This document shows positions 1-9,115 of a stretch of DNA of 56,667 bases, piece by piece; the stretch's first letter is position 1; each line of letters starts with the position of its first letter. Both the position numbers and the translations under genes were made by a program. The stretch spans positions 1 through 56,667 of the forward strand of contig JAEEXI010000019.1 in NCBI GenBank assembly GCA_016291495.1, read 5' to 3'. The notes beneath the pieces are model-generated. The model was given only the letters and a program-made list of their open reading frames with translations. It ran no database searches and was not told the origin of the DNA. The DNA is from Prevotella sp. (GTDB taxonomy: Bacteria > Bacteroidota > Bacteroidia > Bacteroidales > Bacteroidaceae).

Positions 1-386
1 TGGAATACTGTAATCGTATCTATCAGCGCCAGCTTTTCGAAGAGGACAGGGGAGAGGCTGACCTGCTGAAGCGCTTTCACAACTTGCTTCAAACCTATTT
101 TCGTGAGAACCGTCAGCTGATGCAGGGTTTGCCTACCGTCGCTTGGTGCGCTTCCGAACTGGCTTATTCGCCTCGTTATTTTGGCGATATTGTCCACAAG
201 GCAACTGGTGGCACAGCTATTGGCTACATTCACAACTACGTTATCAATCAGGCGAAAAGTCTGTTGATGCAGGGCCACAACATCAGCGAGACCTCCCGCC
301 TGCTCGGATTCGATTTCCCTCATCATTTCACTCGTCTCTTCAAGCGCATCACGGGGCTCACTCCCAGCGAGTTTCTACGAAAATGA
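1..386 (+). CDS. AraC-family transcriptional regulator, C-terminal part (5' end outside window)
   Basis: The frame is open from the first bases of the window to a TGA at 384-386, so this is the 3' end of a longer gene. The visible ~127 residues contain the double helix-turn-helix DNA-binding domain of AraC/XylS regulators: a first HTH around ASELAYSPRYFGDIVHKATG and the second recognition segment ending in LLGFDFPHHFTRLFKRITG followed by LTPSEFLRK, the usual C-terminal signature. The effector-binding N-terminal domain is not in the window, so neither ligand nor target can be inferred. A TTG near 84 could be read as a start, but the open frame upstream makes that unlikely. Confidence 0.85.
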   Translation, partial: EYCNRIYQRQLFEEDRGEADLLKRFHNLLQTYFRENRQLMQGLPTVAWCASELAYSPRYFGDIVHKATGGTAIGYIHNYVINQAKSLLMQGHNISETSRLLGFDFPHHFTRLFKRITGLTPSEFLRK

Positions 387-741
387 GAAACGAAGTATCT
401 CTCCATGAGAAGTTATTATTTTTGCAAGCAAAATTTGCAGAACGTGCTGAAAAGTCGTAATGCGATGAGTGTTCTAACAATAGTGTTTAACAATTAAAAT
501 ATCGAAAAGTAGTCTAAGTGGCAAAAATGGTCGGATATTTTGAGGAAATCGGGTGCAGAATGTGCAGTACATGCTCATAATGTTTCCCAAATGTTTCCCA
601 GATTCGCCGTAATGTGCTGATAATCAGTTCCCGTTAGCCGCCGCACAGGCTGCTGTTGAGGAGTAATGAAATCCTACCTATAAATAAAAAGATTCGCCTG
701 CGCACGGGCGAATCTTTTTTTTGTATTCCTTTGGTATGTGA
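387..741. other. Intergenic region with a terminator, no gene seen
   Basis: This stretch of about 355 bases separates the AraC-type gene from the convergent DUF4369-like gene. I see no plausible coding frame. It is AT-rich, and its only recognisable element is the hairpin terminator at 691-722. Confidence 0.6.
691..722. terminator. Rho-independent terminator, probably bidirectional
   Basis: GATTCGCC (691-698) pairs with GGCGAATC (707-714) across an 8-nt loop. The stem is flanked by A-rich sequence on the left and a run of T on the right, so it can end transcription from either side. It lies 20 nt past the stop of the minus-strand gene ending at 742 and about 300 nt after the AraC-type gene. 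Confidence 0.8.
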
Positions 742-1371
742 TTACTTCCTATTCTTGAAGATGGGATGATTGATCCATTGGGGCTTCATGTGCTCGATGA
801 TGTCATTGAGCTCTCCCTTGAAGAGGTTGGGGTAGCAGTAGGCAATCCATGCAGACATGATGTTGTCCTTGTTGTCAAGCAACAGTTTTCTGGCTATTGC
901 CCTTTGCTCCTGCAGCATTGCGTTGCGGATGGCGTTGCCTTTCTCCTGGGCCTTGCGCCATGCCTCTGGGTCGTCGGAGAATACATCGATGTGGAAACCC
1001 TCAGGACTGGCATCCCTGATTTGTTTGCAGATAGCCTGTAGCTCACGCGACTTCTTGGAGCCCTCGATAGTGCCCGTATTCCAGTCGATGGTGATGTGGC
1101 GGCTGTCGGGTATGAGCACGAAAGCGCTGCGCTCAGGCCATTCCTTCCAGTCGTGCAGCCGTATAAAGGCGTCGCGGTCCACTTCGACCTTCACCGAGAA
1201 CTTTCCGTCCTTGATGGGCAGCCGTTGTGCATGGGCGGTATCCTCGTTGACGATGAGGTAGAGTGTCGTCTGTGAGGGCGACACTGTTCCGTCAATCGTC
1301 ACTTTTACTTTCTTGGCCAGAGCCGTCACCACGAAGGCAACGGCAGTCAGGAGGAATAGGATTCGTCTCAT
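742..1371 (-). CDS. Exported DUF4369-like protein
   Basis: 209 residues. The N-terminus (MRRILFLLTAVAFVVTALA) is a clear signal peptide for export to the periplasm. The next ~90 residues show the alternating beta pattern of DUF4369 domains: a short strand, then DGKFSVKVEV, then a hydrophobic strand before IEGSKKSRE. DUF4369 normally precedes a thioredoxin fold in TlpA-like proteins, but here the C-terminal half is charged and helical with no CxxC. It starts 5 nt after the stop of the GH5 gene, so the two are probably co-transcribed, and a strong terminator follows. The DUF assignment is by pattern only and the function is unknown. Confidence 0.6.
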   Translation of the reverse strand: MRRILFLLTAVAFVVTALAKKVKVTIDGTVSPSQTTLYLIVNEDTAHAQRLPIKDGKFSVKVEVDRDAFIRLHDWKEWPERSAFVLIPDSRHITIDWNTGTIEGSKKSRELQAICKQIRDASPEGFHIDVFSDDPEAWRKAQEKGNAIRNAMLQEQRAIARKLLLDNKDNIMSAWIAYCYPNLFKGELNDIIEHMKPQWINHPIFKNRK

Positions 1372-1376
1372 GCTTG

Positions 1377-2525
1377 TTATTTTTCCAGTCCCTTGCTGTT
1401 CATCAGCAGGTCAACCAGTGGCTTGTCCTTGAAGTCGTGCTTCTTCTGGTCCCAGAATCCAAAGTCGGCATCGTAGCACCATGTGGTCCATGCGATATTG
1501 AACTCGTCGAATACAGCCAGCATGTCCTTTGTCCACTTGTAAGCCAGCTCACGGTCTACGGGCTCATAGACACCCCATTCGCCGCAGAACAGCTGCAGGC
1601 CATACTTCTGTGCAGCCTCGATGGCGTCCTTGAAGTCTGAACGGATATGGTCGATGTTCCAATGCTCCTTGGTATAAGGCTCAATCTCAGGCTTCAGCGA
1701 GTCGGGAGTAGCCTCATAGTCTTCCTTCGAGACGAGGATGCCGGGATAGTTCACCTTGCCGGTATACTTGCCGAGTGGCGTCCACCAGGCACCATAGTGC
1801 GTCAGCAGCATGGGGTTGTAGTAGTGGAAGGAGAGGATGATGTTCTTGTCGCCCTCGGGAACCTTCAGGAATTTCATGGTCTGATAGCCCTGCCAGAGGT
1901 TAGAGCCGACAACCAGTGTACGCTGTGGCTCACGCTCGCGCAAAGCCTTGTGCACCTTGGCAATCAACTGGTTCCACTGCTCATGGTCGTCAGCCACGGG
2001 CTCGTTCATGAACTCGTAAGCCACGGAGTCGACGCTATAGCCCTTCAGCTCGTCCGACAGCTGGTACCACATGTTGATGAGGTCCTGCTGTGCCTTCTCC
2101 GAGGTAAACAGCGTGTTGGCGCTGGCACCTTCCTCGTTGACGGCGTTGAAGTAGTGCGAACGGATGATGTGCAGGTCAACGATGGCACGCAGATGGTGCT
2201 TGCCGCACTGGTCGAGTGCGAAGGTCAGCAGTTTCCATGCCTCAGGCAGCTTGTTGCCCTGTTCGTCCCAGAACTGCACCTCGTCGATGGGGATGCGCAC
2301 GAAGTCGAAGCCTAAGGAGTCTAGACGGGCGAAGTCATCCTCCTGGATATGCTTCTCGCGAGCCTCGCCACGGTCTTCGTTGTTCTGCGACAGCCAATGG
2401 CTCAGGTTCGTGCCTCGTTTAATGCGGAAGTTGTTCGCTCCGTCGTTTGTCTCGTTCTTAGTGGCGCAGGAAACCAGTACCACCGTCATGGCAATTACTG
2501 CCAATGAAAATAAGATTTTCTTCAT
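1377..2525 (-). CDS. Glycoside hydrolase family 5 lipoprotein (endo-beta-glucanase/mannanase type)
   Basis: 382 residues. The signal ends in a lipobox (VLVSC, Cys20), so the protein is predicted to be a lipoprotein. The rest is a GH5 TIM barrel: RGTNLSHWL at 38-45, FDFVRIPIDE at 73-82, a DLHI strand at 117-120, the acid/base Glu in MNEP (Glu175) and the nucleophile Glu in CGEWG (Glu316), with a late WTTWCYD strand. Length fits a single catalytic domain without a carbohydrate-binding module. GH5 enzymes cleave beta-1,4 glucans or mannans; the subfamily and substrate cannot be told from sequence alone. It is the first gene of a two-gene unit with the DUF4369-like gene, and no SusC/SusD pair is nearby. 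Confidence 0.9.
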   Translation of the reverse strand: MKKILFSLAVIAMTVVLVSCATKNETNDGANNFRIKRGTNLSHWLSQNNEDRGEAREKHIQEDDFARLDSLGFDFVRIPIDEVQFWDEQGNKLPEAWKLLTFALDQCGKHHLRAIVDLHIIRSHYFNAVNEEGASANTLFTSEKAQQDLINMWYQLSDELKGYSVDSVAYEFMNEPVADDHEQWNQLIAKVHKALREREPQRTLVVGSNLWQGYQTMKFLKVPEGDKNIILSFHYYNPMLLTHYGAWWTPLGKYTGKVNYPGILVSKEDYEATPDSLKPEIEPYTKEHWNIDHIRSDFKDAIEAAQKYGLQLFCGEWGVYEPVDRELAYKWTKDMLAVFDEFNIAWTTWCYDADFGFWDQKKHDFKDKPLVDLLMNSKGLEK

Positions 2526-2566
2526 GTGTCGTTAGTTTTTAGTTAAATATTCAATCAGGTTTGCTG

Positions 2567-2574
2567 CAAAGATA
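2567..2574 (-). promoter_or_regulatory. Promoter -7 box for the GH5 gene
   Basis: On the minus strand the sequence reads TATCTTTG, a match to the Bacteroidetes -7 box TAnnTTTG, 41 nt upstream of the ATG. A T-rich segment lies at the expected -33 distance but is a weak match. Confidence 0.65.
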
Positions 2575-2677
2575 CAAATAATTCAAGAAAGAAGCATGCT
2601 GAAAGCTGAAAAATTAAGATAAACCCATAAAAATACCTTTGTGTATGATTTATTTTCCGCCACAAAATAACCCTGCG

Positions 2678-2740
2678 TTATTGCGAAATAAGGCATGGTT
2701 ATTGCGAAATAAGGACGGGTTATTGAAATTCAGAAACGCT
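2678..2740 (+). repeat. 21-bp tandem repeat, copy A
   Basis: Three units at 2678-2698, 2699-2719 and 2720-2740. The first two differ only at the end; the third is degenerate. Each unit starts TTATTGCGAAATAAGG, whose TTATT and AATAA form a small inverted repeat around GCGA, so the unit can form a hairpin and reads alike on both strands. The same family recurs at 27221-27283. Confidence 0.8.
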
Positions 2741-2925
2741 GACATGTTCGCCAAGTACAGGAAAAATATCGGAAAAGGGGGTTCATGTATGCTTTTTGAT
2801 GCTTGTGGAGCAGGATTTTGATACATTTTGTGCCTTTTCCGAGGGTCGGCATAGTGGGCGCTGTTGATTTTGAAATGTCGTATCTCATTGATTTTCTGCT
2901 TTTTAGATGAATTATTAATAACCGA

Positions 2926-3076
2926 GTATTCCAGTTATTCCAATTCCAGTTTCTTTTTTGGGTATTCCCATTTCCCTGACTATATATATAACTACTTATA
3001 TATTAATTAGTTATAGAATATATAAAGAGGTTTCGCATGCTCTTTTTCCTAATTGGAATTGGAATAATTGGAATTT
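2926..3076. repeat. Imperfect inverted repeat, MITE-like
   Basis: A 26-nt arm at 2926-2951 matches the reverse complement of 3051-3076 at 22 positions, with a perfect 14-nt core (TTATTCCAATTCCA at 2935-2948 against 3054-3067). The ~100 nt between are extremely AT-rich, with TATATATA runs that can also pair. It encodes nothing obvious. It could be a miniature mobile element, a cruciform or a structured RNA. Confidence 0.6.
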
Positions 3077-3079
3077 CAC

Positions 3080-3172
3080 TTATCTCTCTACCATGCCATA
3101 GAGTGCAAAATAGACTTCGTTGGCTACGCCCATGGCATATCGCTCGACGCTGAAATGCTTCGTGACCGGCAT
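3080..3172 (-). pseudogene. Possible remnant or tiny ORF (30 codons)
   Basis: A minus-strand frame from ATG at 3172 to TAA at 3080 encodes a short peptide beginning MPVTKHFSVERYAMG and ending ALYGMVER. Unlike the surrounding frames it has balanced amino-acid use, and the frame stays open for six more codons upstream. It may be the 3' end of a lost gene beside the inverted repeat, or chance. I do not recognise it. Confidence 0.25.
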
Positions 3173-3251
3173 CGGTTTTACGTTCAGTCAGAGATTCCTC
3201 ATTTTTTTTAATTTTTTCATCTGAAAGAGAATAAGTTTCCAAAAAAAATTG

Positions 3252-3259
3252 TATCTTTG
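3252..3259 (+). promoter_or_regulatory. Promoter -7 box for the large surface protein
   Basis: TATCTTTG matches TAnnTTTG and lies 56 nt before the ATG at 3316, followed by an A-rich leader typical of Bacteroidales initiation without a Shine-Dalgarno. Confidence 0.65.
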
Positions 3260-3315
3260 CAACGCAATAGTGATATGCTATAAACCCGAATTAGAAATCA
3301 ATAACAATAAACAAC

Positions 3316-6300
3316 ATGAGAGAAAGATTACTTAATCAACGAAACCTGACGCGAAGGCTCCATTTGCTTTCCGTTTTGTGTGCTATGCTGCTTATGCCGC
3401 TTGGGGCGTGGGCAGTGGATTATCCGATTGTCGTAGCTGGTGTACAAGTGACTGATGCCAATGCAGGAAATGTGCTTGGTGATGGTGAAACGGCAACAGT
3501 AGTATTTACTCCTGCTGGTGATGCTCCTGCAACGCTGACGCTGAATGGTGCTACGTTATATGGGTCTATCGTTTTGCAGAGTGGACTTGATGATCTGACC
3601 ATTCATCTTTTAGGCGAGAATAAGATTCAGGGTACAGATTACGAAAACCCATTGGCTAATGGTATTAAAAGAGAGAATGGTACCACTACGGGAACATTGA
3701 CTTTTACTACTGCTTCTGGTGCCTCTGGAACTCTTTTCTTCCCCAATGTTACTACACCTATTGAGGGATTTAACGATATAGTTTATAACAACGGACTGGA
3801 ATGGGGATGTGATAGTTATGTTGAAGATAATAAGGTTTGCACGAATTTCTATGAAGGAGTTGGTACAAATGTAGTACTTGCGTCTGCTTCTTGGCGAGAT
3901 TGTATAACTAAGACTCAAACAACGTTGTCCTTAACTGGCGGAGCAACTATTACATTTAGAGAAGATAATTCTTTAGGCCGTGTTTTGACTTTGTCTGGTT
4001 TTACAGATTATACTTCTAGTATATGTTGGTATTCTCATAGCGACGTGAAATTTGAAATAAGCGGAACCAATAGTTTCAAATTTGATGGAAATCCGATGCT
4101 CGTTGGTAATGACCAGTCGAATGTTTCTTTTATCGCAACAGGAACTTCTGCTGCAACGTTGAGATTTTGGCATAAAGGAAATGGTGCAAATAGATTAGAT
4201 TTAAGTGTACCTTTTATTAGTGGATTTAAAAATTCTTCTAATCCCGGATTGGGTGAAGGACTATATAATGTGGATGTGTCTGAACCAAGAATAGATCCTG
4301 ATAATAATTATACAGATGATTTTACGGAGCACTACATCACCACTGAAGCTTATGGCCTCAAAGTGAGTGCCGTAAGAGTGCATAATCTTGATGGGGTGTA
4401 TAAAGGACATAAAGAACACATATTGGGTGAAAAAGAAGAAGGTGTATTCAACACGTCAGTTACATTTGCACCAGCTACTACAACGCTAACACTGAATGGA
4501 GCTGAAATCTCACATTTAGATGAAGAAAATGCCATTATTAGTAGTCTGTCGACTCCGCTATATGTTCATCTTTTAGGTGAGAATACTATTAATAGTCAGA
4601 GTTATCTTCCCTTTGAAGGCGCAACAGGAGATGATGCCGATTTGGTATTTACTACTACAACCGATGCTGATCCCGGTTCGTTGACGCTGATCAGTACGCA
4701 CGCGGGCTTTGGTAAAACTACTTTCTATACAGGCTTTAATGAGGTTCAATATCCAGAGAATAGTGGTTCCCTGGGTGCTAAAGAAGAAAGTGGCAATGTT
4801 ATCATTTCTCAAATTCAATCATATGGACTGTCGATTGCAGGTATACCGGTAACGAGTGAGAATGCTGGCGGGATTACTGGCGATGGCATTACTGGTACAG
4901 TGACGTATAACGCAGAAGATCATGCTCTGACACTGGATGGTGCTACGATTGCAGGTAACATCTTGGTGACGAGTGGTAGTGCCCTGACCATCAAGGTGAA
5001 AGGCGAGAACACCATCAATGCTGGTGAATATTCCGCTCTAAAGTCGGAGACAGCAACTAATGCGGTAACCCTCGCTTTCGTCAAAGAGGGTACTGGTGAT
5101 TGCTCATTGCAGTTGAATTCTACTGGAGTAACGGCCATATCTACAGGTTTTTATTCTCCCACATACACAGATCTTGCATTGGTCGTTGACGGGGTTGATT
5201 TCCCTGAATATAATACTCTGTATGGCTTAGCCTATTATGCAGGTAATAATACTTATGAGCCAATCACTTCTGCCACCATCACATCATATACGACCTATGA
5301 CCTCATCGTTGATGGAGAGCAGGTGACGAGCGTAAACAAGGATGCTATATGCAAAGGCCAAGTTGGAGTAGGGCATATCACATTTGACGGTGAGCATACA
5401 TTAACACTCAACGAAGTGCCTTATATTGTATTTGATACTACATATCCGTTTATCCAAACGAGCATGGATTTGACCATCAACATAGTAGGAGAGAGCACTA
5501 TTGAATGTGGCAGCCCCTTTATTACGAGGATGAGCGGAGATAATGAAACTCATACTGTAACGTTCACTACAGATGCCACCGATCCTGGAATGTTGAATTT
5601 GAAGTATGATTATGACTTCGATGGCTTCGATAAGGCTTTTGAGAACGGTCTGTCATGGATGCCAGATGGCTATTATGAGAGCGATGCTCCTGCGGCTTGG
5701 GTGGCTGTGAGTTCGTATGACCTGTCCGTAGGAGGTGTTGCAGTTACATCAGCAAATGCCGAAAATGTACTTGGTGACGGTAAGGTGAGCTACGATGTGG
5801 AAAACCATACGCTGACGTTGAATAATGCAACGATTATACCTAAGGGAGAGGATTTTGGTATTACATATAATGGAACAGCCAACTTTACTATCAGCTTGAA
5901 GGGTACTAACAACGTTGTTAAGGGCATAGGAGGATGTTGTGCTATCCTTTATAATGGTGATGGTGACAATGTCAATTTAACATTTACCAAGGGCGACACG
6001 GAACCCTGTTCTTTGCAATTAGAGGCAGTAGGTGCACAGACCATTGATGGCTTCGATAATGTGATTAACACAGGATTATTTAAAATAAATGAAACCATTC
6101 AAGGGGAAGAGACAACCACCTATAGAACTACCATTACATCTAGCCTTCCTTTGTGGATTGGTGATACGCAGGTAACCCCGACCAATGCTGAAGACATGCT
6201 TGGTGACGGTAAGGTGTCATTCGAAGTAAATGCACAGACTGCTACGCCAACCTATACGCTGACACTGAACGGTGCTGTGCTGACAGTTCCTGTGAAGGTG

Positions 6301-9066
6301 GGATTGGCTAACTTGACATTTGATATTCGTGGTAACAACACTATTACAACAAATACTACTTGTATTCAGAATACTGCCTCGACTGGTGTGCCTTCGCTGA
6401 CCTTTAAGTCGAATGCTGATGTAGTAGGAAGCCTGATAATGACGAATACAGGCGGTGATGCCATTAGTCAAATAGGGCAGGGGAACATCTCTATAAGCAA
6501 AGAACTTGCAGTGTTCCTAACGGTATATGGATATGATGATTACACTTCCAATTTATATTACATTACCGATGGTTCCACAACTGTGGCCAAGATAGTTCCT
6601 TCGTATGGTGTTACCGTAAATGATATTCAGGTCTATGAAGGCAATGCTGCAGACGTATTCAAAGGTGATGATACGAATGGAGGTAAAGTAAGCTTCGATA
6701 AGGAGACCGGTACGCTGACGCTGAAAGGTGGTAGCTTTGAAACTATCCGCACCACTCTTGGTACGCTGAATATTGATTTGGCTGGCAACAATTCACTCTA
6801 CCGCAGCAGTAACGGTTCTATTTTCGAAAGTGCATCTGGTGAGGATGTGACAATTAATTTGAAGTCGACTGATGGAACAGGAGTTTTAACAATAGAAACC
6901 CCGACAAACTATGGCGCTACAATAATTGGAGAAGATGTAACACTGACGCCAGTAGCTCCAGTAGTCTTGTTGTATAGCAATGTGGAAAATAATAAAGGCA
7001 GACTCCAGTATGGTGTGAACTACGGTATTACCATTACTGCCGCCTCAGGCTCTTATCCTATTAACAGTTCGAACCGCACGAACGTGTTGAATGATTCTGA
7101 AGGTCATGAAACTGTTCAATTCGACGGAATCAAGACGCTGAAATTGAACGGTGCTGTGCTAACGAGCATTAATATTGCTAATCAGCATGAAATCCAGGAA
7201 TTAGTCATCTATCTGAAAGGTACTAACACGATCAATAATAATGATAATAATGGTATCATCTATGGTGGTGATCCTATCTTACCTCTTACTTATGCTACAG
7301 GTGATGGATCAACGGAGGATAGTCAACCTGGTACATTAACATGCACATATCATGTGGAAGATGCAGAACATCCAGAGGTGATGGATATCTATAACTGTTT
7401 CAAAGACCAGAAAGCCATTTATGATAATAATTTGGGAGAAAGCCAGAACACAACAAATCATACGATTAATATCGCTGTTGTAATGAGTCCGATTGTAACG
7501 GAAGGACATCATGAGGTGGAAAGACAAGGATTAGGTCAAGATATTGAGAGTAAAAATACGACACAATTGACTGAAGGTGTAATCGTCAATAAGCTCTTGT
7601 ATACCTTACCTGGTGACAAAGACGGTTATATTGTAGATGAAGACTATGTGCAAGTTAATGGTAAGGTGGTTGCACTGAATACCCCGATGGATGATGGTGA
7701 AGTTAACGATATTCTGGAGTACATTAAGAATGGATTGATCCAGCCTGGTACGAAACTTGGCGATCCTTATACATTTGCATATTACTTCCACGGTATGTCC
7801 TTCCTGCTGCCTGCAGGTTATGGTGAAATCAGTCTTGATGTCAATACGAATAAGGCTGGTATACTGCATGTGAAGGTGGGTAGCAACGAGCCTGTTGCTA
7901 TCACAGGTACAACAGGCTTTGAGACCATAAAGATTCCTTATGCATTGACAGAGGAGTCCTATGTGTTCATCTATAGATATGCTCCTTCTACTCCTCTTTC
8001 CCGTGGCGACGATGGCCACCGTGCTCCTGGACGTAAGGAGACAACGACGACGGGTATCAGAGGTCTGAGTGTCAATGCCAATTCTGTGGAATCATCACCA
8101 GAGCCTCCTGTCTCTCCGAAGTTGCTGGACAAGAGCCTCTTGAAGCAGGATCGTAATCATATCTACATTGAAACAGAAGATGCTGTTGATGTCGAGGGTA
8201 TCGAAAGTGACGCCTTTGCAAATCTGACGGGCGACATTACCTATATCGACCTGAGCAATACGGCAATTAAGGATATACTGGTAGATCGCAAGCATTCGGG
8301 CAGTCCGTTTAAGGATATCCCTGAGAAGACCTTCATCTATCTGCCTGCCGGCAATACCATAGCTCCAAGTGCCCCTGGACATGAGAATAAGAACGTGGTG
8401 ATTGGTAGTGTGTGTGACAAGATGGAGATGGACGACAGCGCTCCGTTCGAGGTGGCTAAGGATTTCATTGCCCTTGACGCAAAACAGACTCGTACTTACA
8501 CCATCGGTCAGAATGCTACCATCTATCTGCCGTTCGCAATCAATTCAGAGACAGCCAGTGCTTTGGGTACCTTCTATGAGCTGACTGGTATTGCCGATGG
8601 TAAGGTGACGTTTAAGTCTGTCGAGGAAACAGAGGAAACAAAGGCCAACACTCCGTATCTGTTCAAGCCTAAGACGACAACGCTCAGTGCTAAGATGGCA
8701 GAGGTGAAGACACTCACATCGGCACCATATACCGGTGATGCGCGCTTCATTGGAAGATACAGTCAGAAGAGTATCCTCTCAACGACCACAATACAATGTT
8801 ATTGCTTCAATGCAACAGACGGTAAGTTTGTTCATGTCGTAGATCAACCTATGACGGTGGATCCGTTCCGTGCCTATATTGAGGTGTCAGGAATGTCACT
8901 GGGCCGCTCGCTGGAGATCAATACCGGTGACGATGATGTCACAGCCATCAAGAACATCAAGGTGGGCACTGAGGAGAATGTCTACTACGACCTCCAGGGA
9001 CGCCGTGTGCTCTATCCGAAGAAGGGCATCTATATCGTGAACGGTAAAAAAGTCATTTTGAAGTAA
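3316..9066 (+). CDS. Large exported repeat protein with Bacteroidales C-terminal tail
   Basis: 1916 residues. A signal peptide (hydrophobic segment about 17-33, ending GAWA) sends it out of the cytoplasm. About eight diverged copies of a 120-160-residue module follow, beginning near residues 40, 343, 502, 661, 801, 944, 1095 and 1234. Each has a strand such as YxLxVxGxxVT, a GDG turn, a TLTLNGA strand and an I-x-L-x-G-x-N-T-I segment, suggesting a beta-helix or stacked beta-sandwich. After about 1400 the sequence changes: a stretch with EGIESDAFANLTGDITYIDLS resembles leucine-rich BspA-type segments. The last ~40 residues (YDLQGRR, KKGIYIVNGKKV) are the C-terminal tail common on secreted Prevotella proteins. 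Function unknown; surface adhesion or glycan binding is an inference. A small peptide gene follows on the same strand. Confidence 0.8.
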   Translation: MRERLLNQRNLTRRLHLLSVLCAMLLMPLGAWAVDYPIVVAGVQVTDANAGNVLGDGETATVVFTPAGDAPATLTLNGATLYGSIVLQSGLDDLTIHLLGENKIQGTDYENPLANGIKRENGTTTGTLTFTTASGASGTLFFPNVTTPIEGFNDIVYNNGLEWGCDSYVEDNKVCTNFYEGVGTNVVLASASWRDCITKTQTTLSLTGGATITFREDNSLGRVLTLSGFTDYTSSICWYSHSDVKFEISGTNSFKFDGNPMLVGNDQSNVSFIATGTSAATLRFWHKGNGANRLDLSVPFISGFKNSSNPGLGEGLYNVDVSEPRIDPDNNYTDDFTEHYITTEAYGLKVSAVRVHNLDGVYKGHKEHILGEKEEGVFNTSVTFAPATTTLTLNGAEISHLDEENAIISSLSTPLYVHLLGENTINSQSYLPFEGATGDDADLVFTTTTDADPGSLTLISTHAGFGKTTFYTGFNEVQYPENSGSLGAKEESGNVIISQIQSYGLSIAGIPVTSENAGGITGDGITGTVTYNAEDHALTLDGATIAGNILVTSGSALTIKVKGENTINAGEYSALKSETATNAVTLAFVKEGTGDCSLQLNSTGVTAISTGFYSPTYTDLALVVDGVDFPEYNTLYGLAYYAGNNTYEPITSATITSYTTYDLIVDGEQVTSVNKDAICKGQVGVGHITFDGEHTLTLNEVPYIVFDTTYPFIQTSMDLTINIVGESTIECGSPFITRMSGDNETHTVTFTTDATDPGMLNLKYDYDFDGFDKAFENGLSWMPDGYYESDAPAAWVAVSSYDLSVGGVAVTSANAENVLGDGKVSYDVENHTLTLNNATIIPKGEDFGITYNGTANFTISLKGTNNVVKGIGGCCAILYNGDGDNVNLTFTKGDTEPCSLQLEAVGAQTIDGFDNVINTGLFKINETIQGEETTTYRTTITSSLPLWIGDTQVTPTNAEDMLGDGKVSFEVNAQTATPTYTLTLNGAVLTVPVKVGLANLTFDIRGNNTITTNTTCIQNTASTGVPSLTFKSNADVVGSLIMTNTGGDAISQIGQGNISISKELAVFLTVYGYDDYTSNLYYITDGSTTVAKIVPSYGVTVNDIQVYEGNAADVFKGDDTNGGKVSFDKETGTLTLKGGSFETIRTTLGTLNIDLAGNNSLYRSSNGSIFESASGEDVTINLKSTDGTGVLTIETPTNYGATIIGEDVTLTPVAPVVLLYSNVENNKGRLQYGVNYGITITAASGSYPINSSNRTNVLNDSEGHETVQFDGIKTLKLNGAVLTSINIANQHEIQELVIYLKGTNTINNNDNNGIIYGGDPILPLTYATGDGSTEDSQPGTLTCTYHVEDAEHPEVMDIYNCFKDQKAIYDNNLGESQNTTNHTINIAVVMSPIVTEGHHEVERQGLGQDIESKNTTQLTEGVIVNKLLYTLPGDKDGYIVDEDYVQVNGKVVALNTPMDDGEVNDILEYIKNGLIQPGTKLGDPYTFAYYFHGMSFLLPAGYGEISLDVNTNKAGILHVKVGSNEPVAITGTTGFETIKIPYALTEESYVFIYRYAPSTPLSRGDDGHRAPGRKETTTTGIRGLSVNANSVESSPEPPVSPKLLDKSLLKQDRNHIYIETEDAVDVEGIESDAFANLTGDITYIDLSNTAIKDILVDRKHSGSPFKDIPEKTFIYLPAGNTIAPSAPGHENKNVVIGSVCDKMEMDDSAPFEVAKDFIALDAKQTRTYTIGQNATIYLPFAINSETASALGTFYELTGIADGKVTFKSVEETEETKANTPYLFKPKTTTLSAKMAEVKTLTSAPYTGDARFIGRYSQKSILSTTTIQCYCFNATDGKFVHVVDQPMTVDPFRAYIEVSGMSLGRSLEINTGDDDVTAIKNIKVGTEENVYYDLQGRRVLYPKKGIYIVNGKKVILK

Positions 9067-9090
9067 GATGTTAGAGGTAAGAAGTAAGAT
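9063..9090 (+). repeat. Heptamer tract just after the large gene (reverse orientation)
   Basis: Four 7-bp units (GTAAGAT, GTTAGAG, GTAAGAA, GTAAGAT), the reverse complement of the CTCTTAC-type heptamers found elsewhere in the window. The tract begins at the TAA stop of the large surface-protein gene and fills much of the gap before the small peptide gene. Confidence 0.75.
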
Positions 9091-9115
9091 GTATCACTTA
9101 TAAAACGTGAGAATT

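Larger units (their letters stand above)
2526..3315. other. Long repeat-bearing intergenic region
   Basis: 790 bases between the divergent GH5 and large surface-protein genes. It contains promoter boxes for both flanking genes, a 21-bp tandem repeat (2678-2740), a long imperfect inverted repeat around a very AT-rich core (2926-3076) and a possible remnant minus-strand reading frame (3080-3172). The longer frames in it (about 60 and 79 codons) look like chance translations of the repeats. Confidence 0.6.

Noticed and set aside
2639..2821. 60-codon frame over the 21-bp repeat
   Set aside because: Its 7-residue periodic composition comes from the tandem repeat; it lacks a promoter and gene-like composition.
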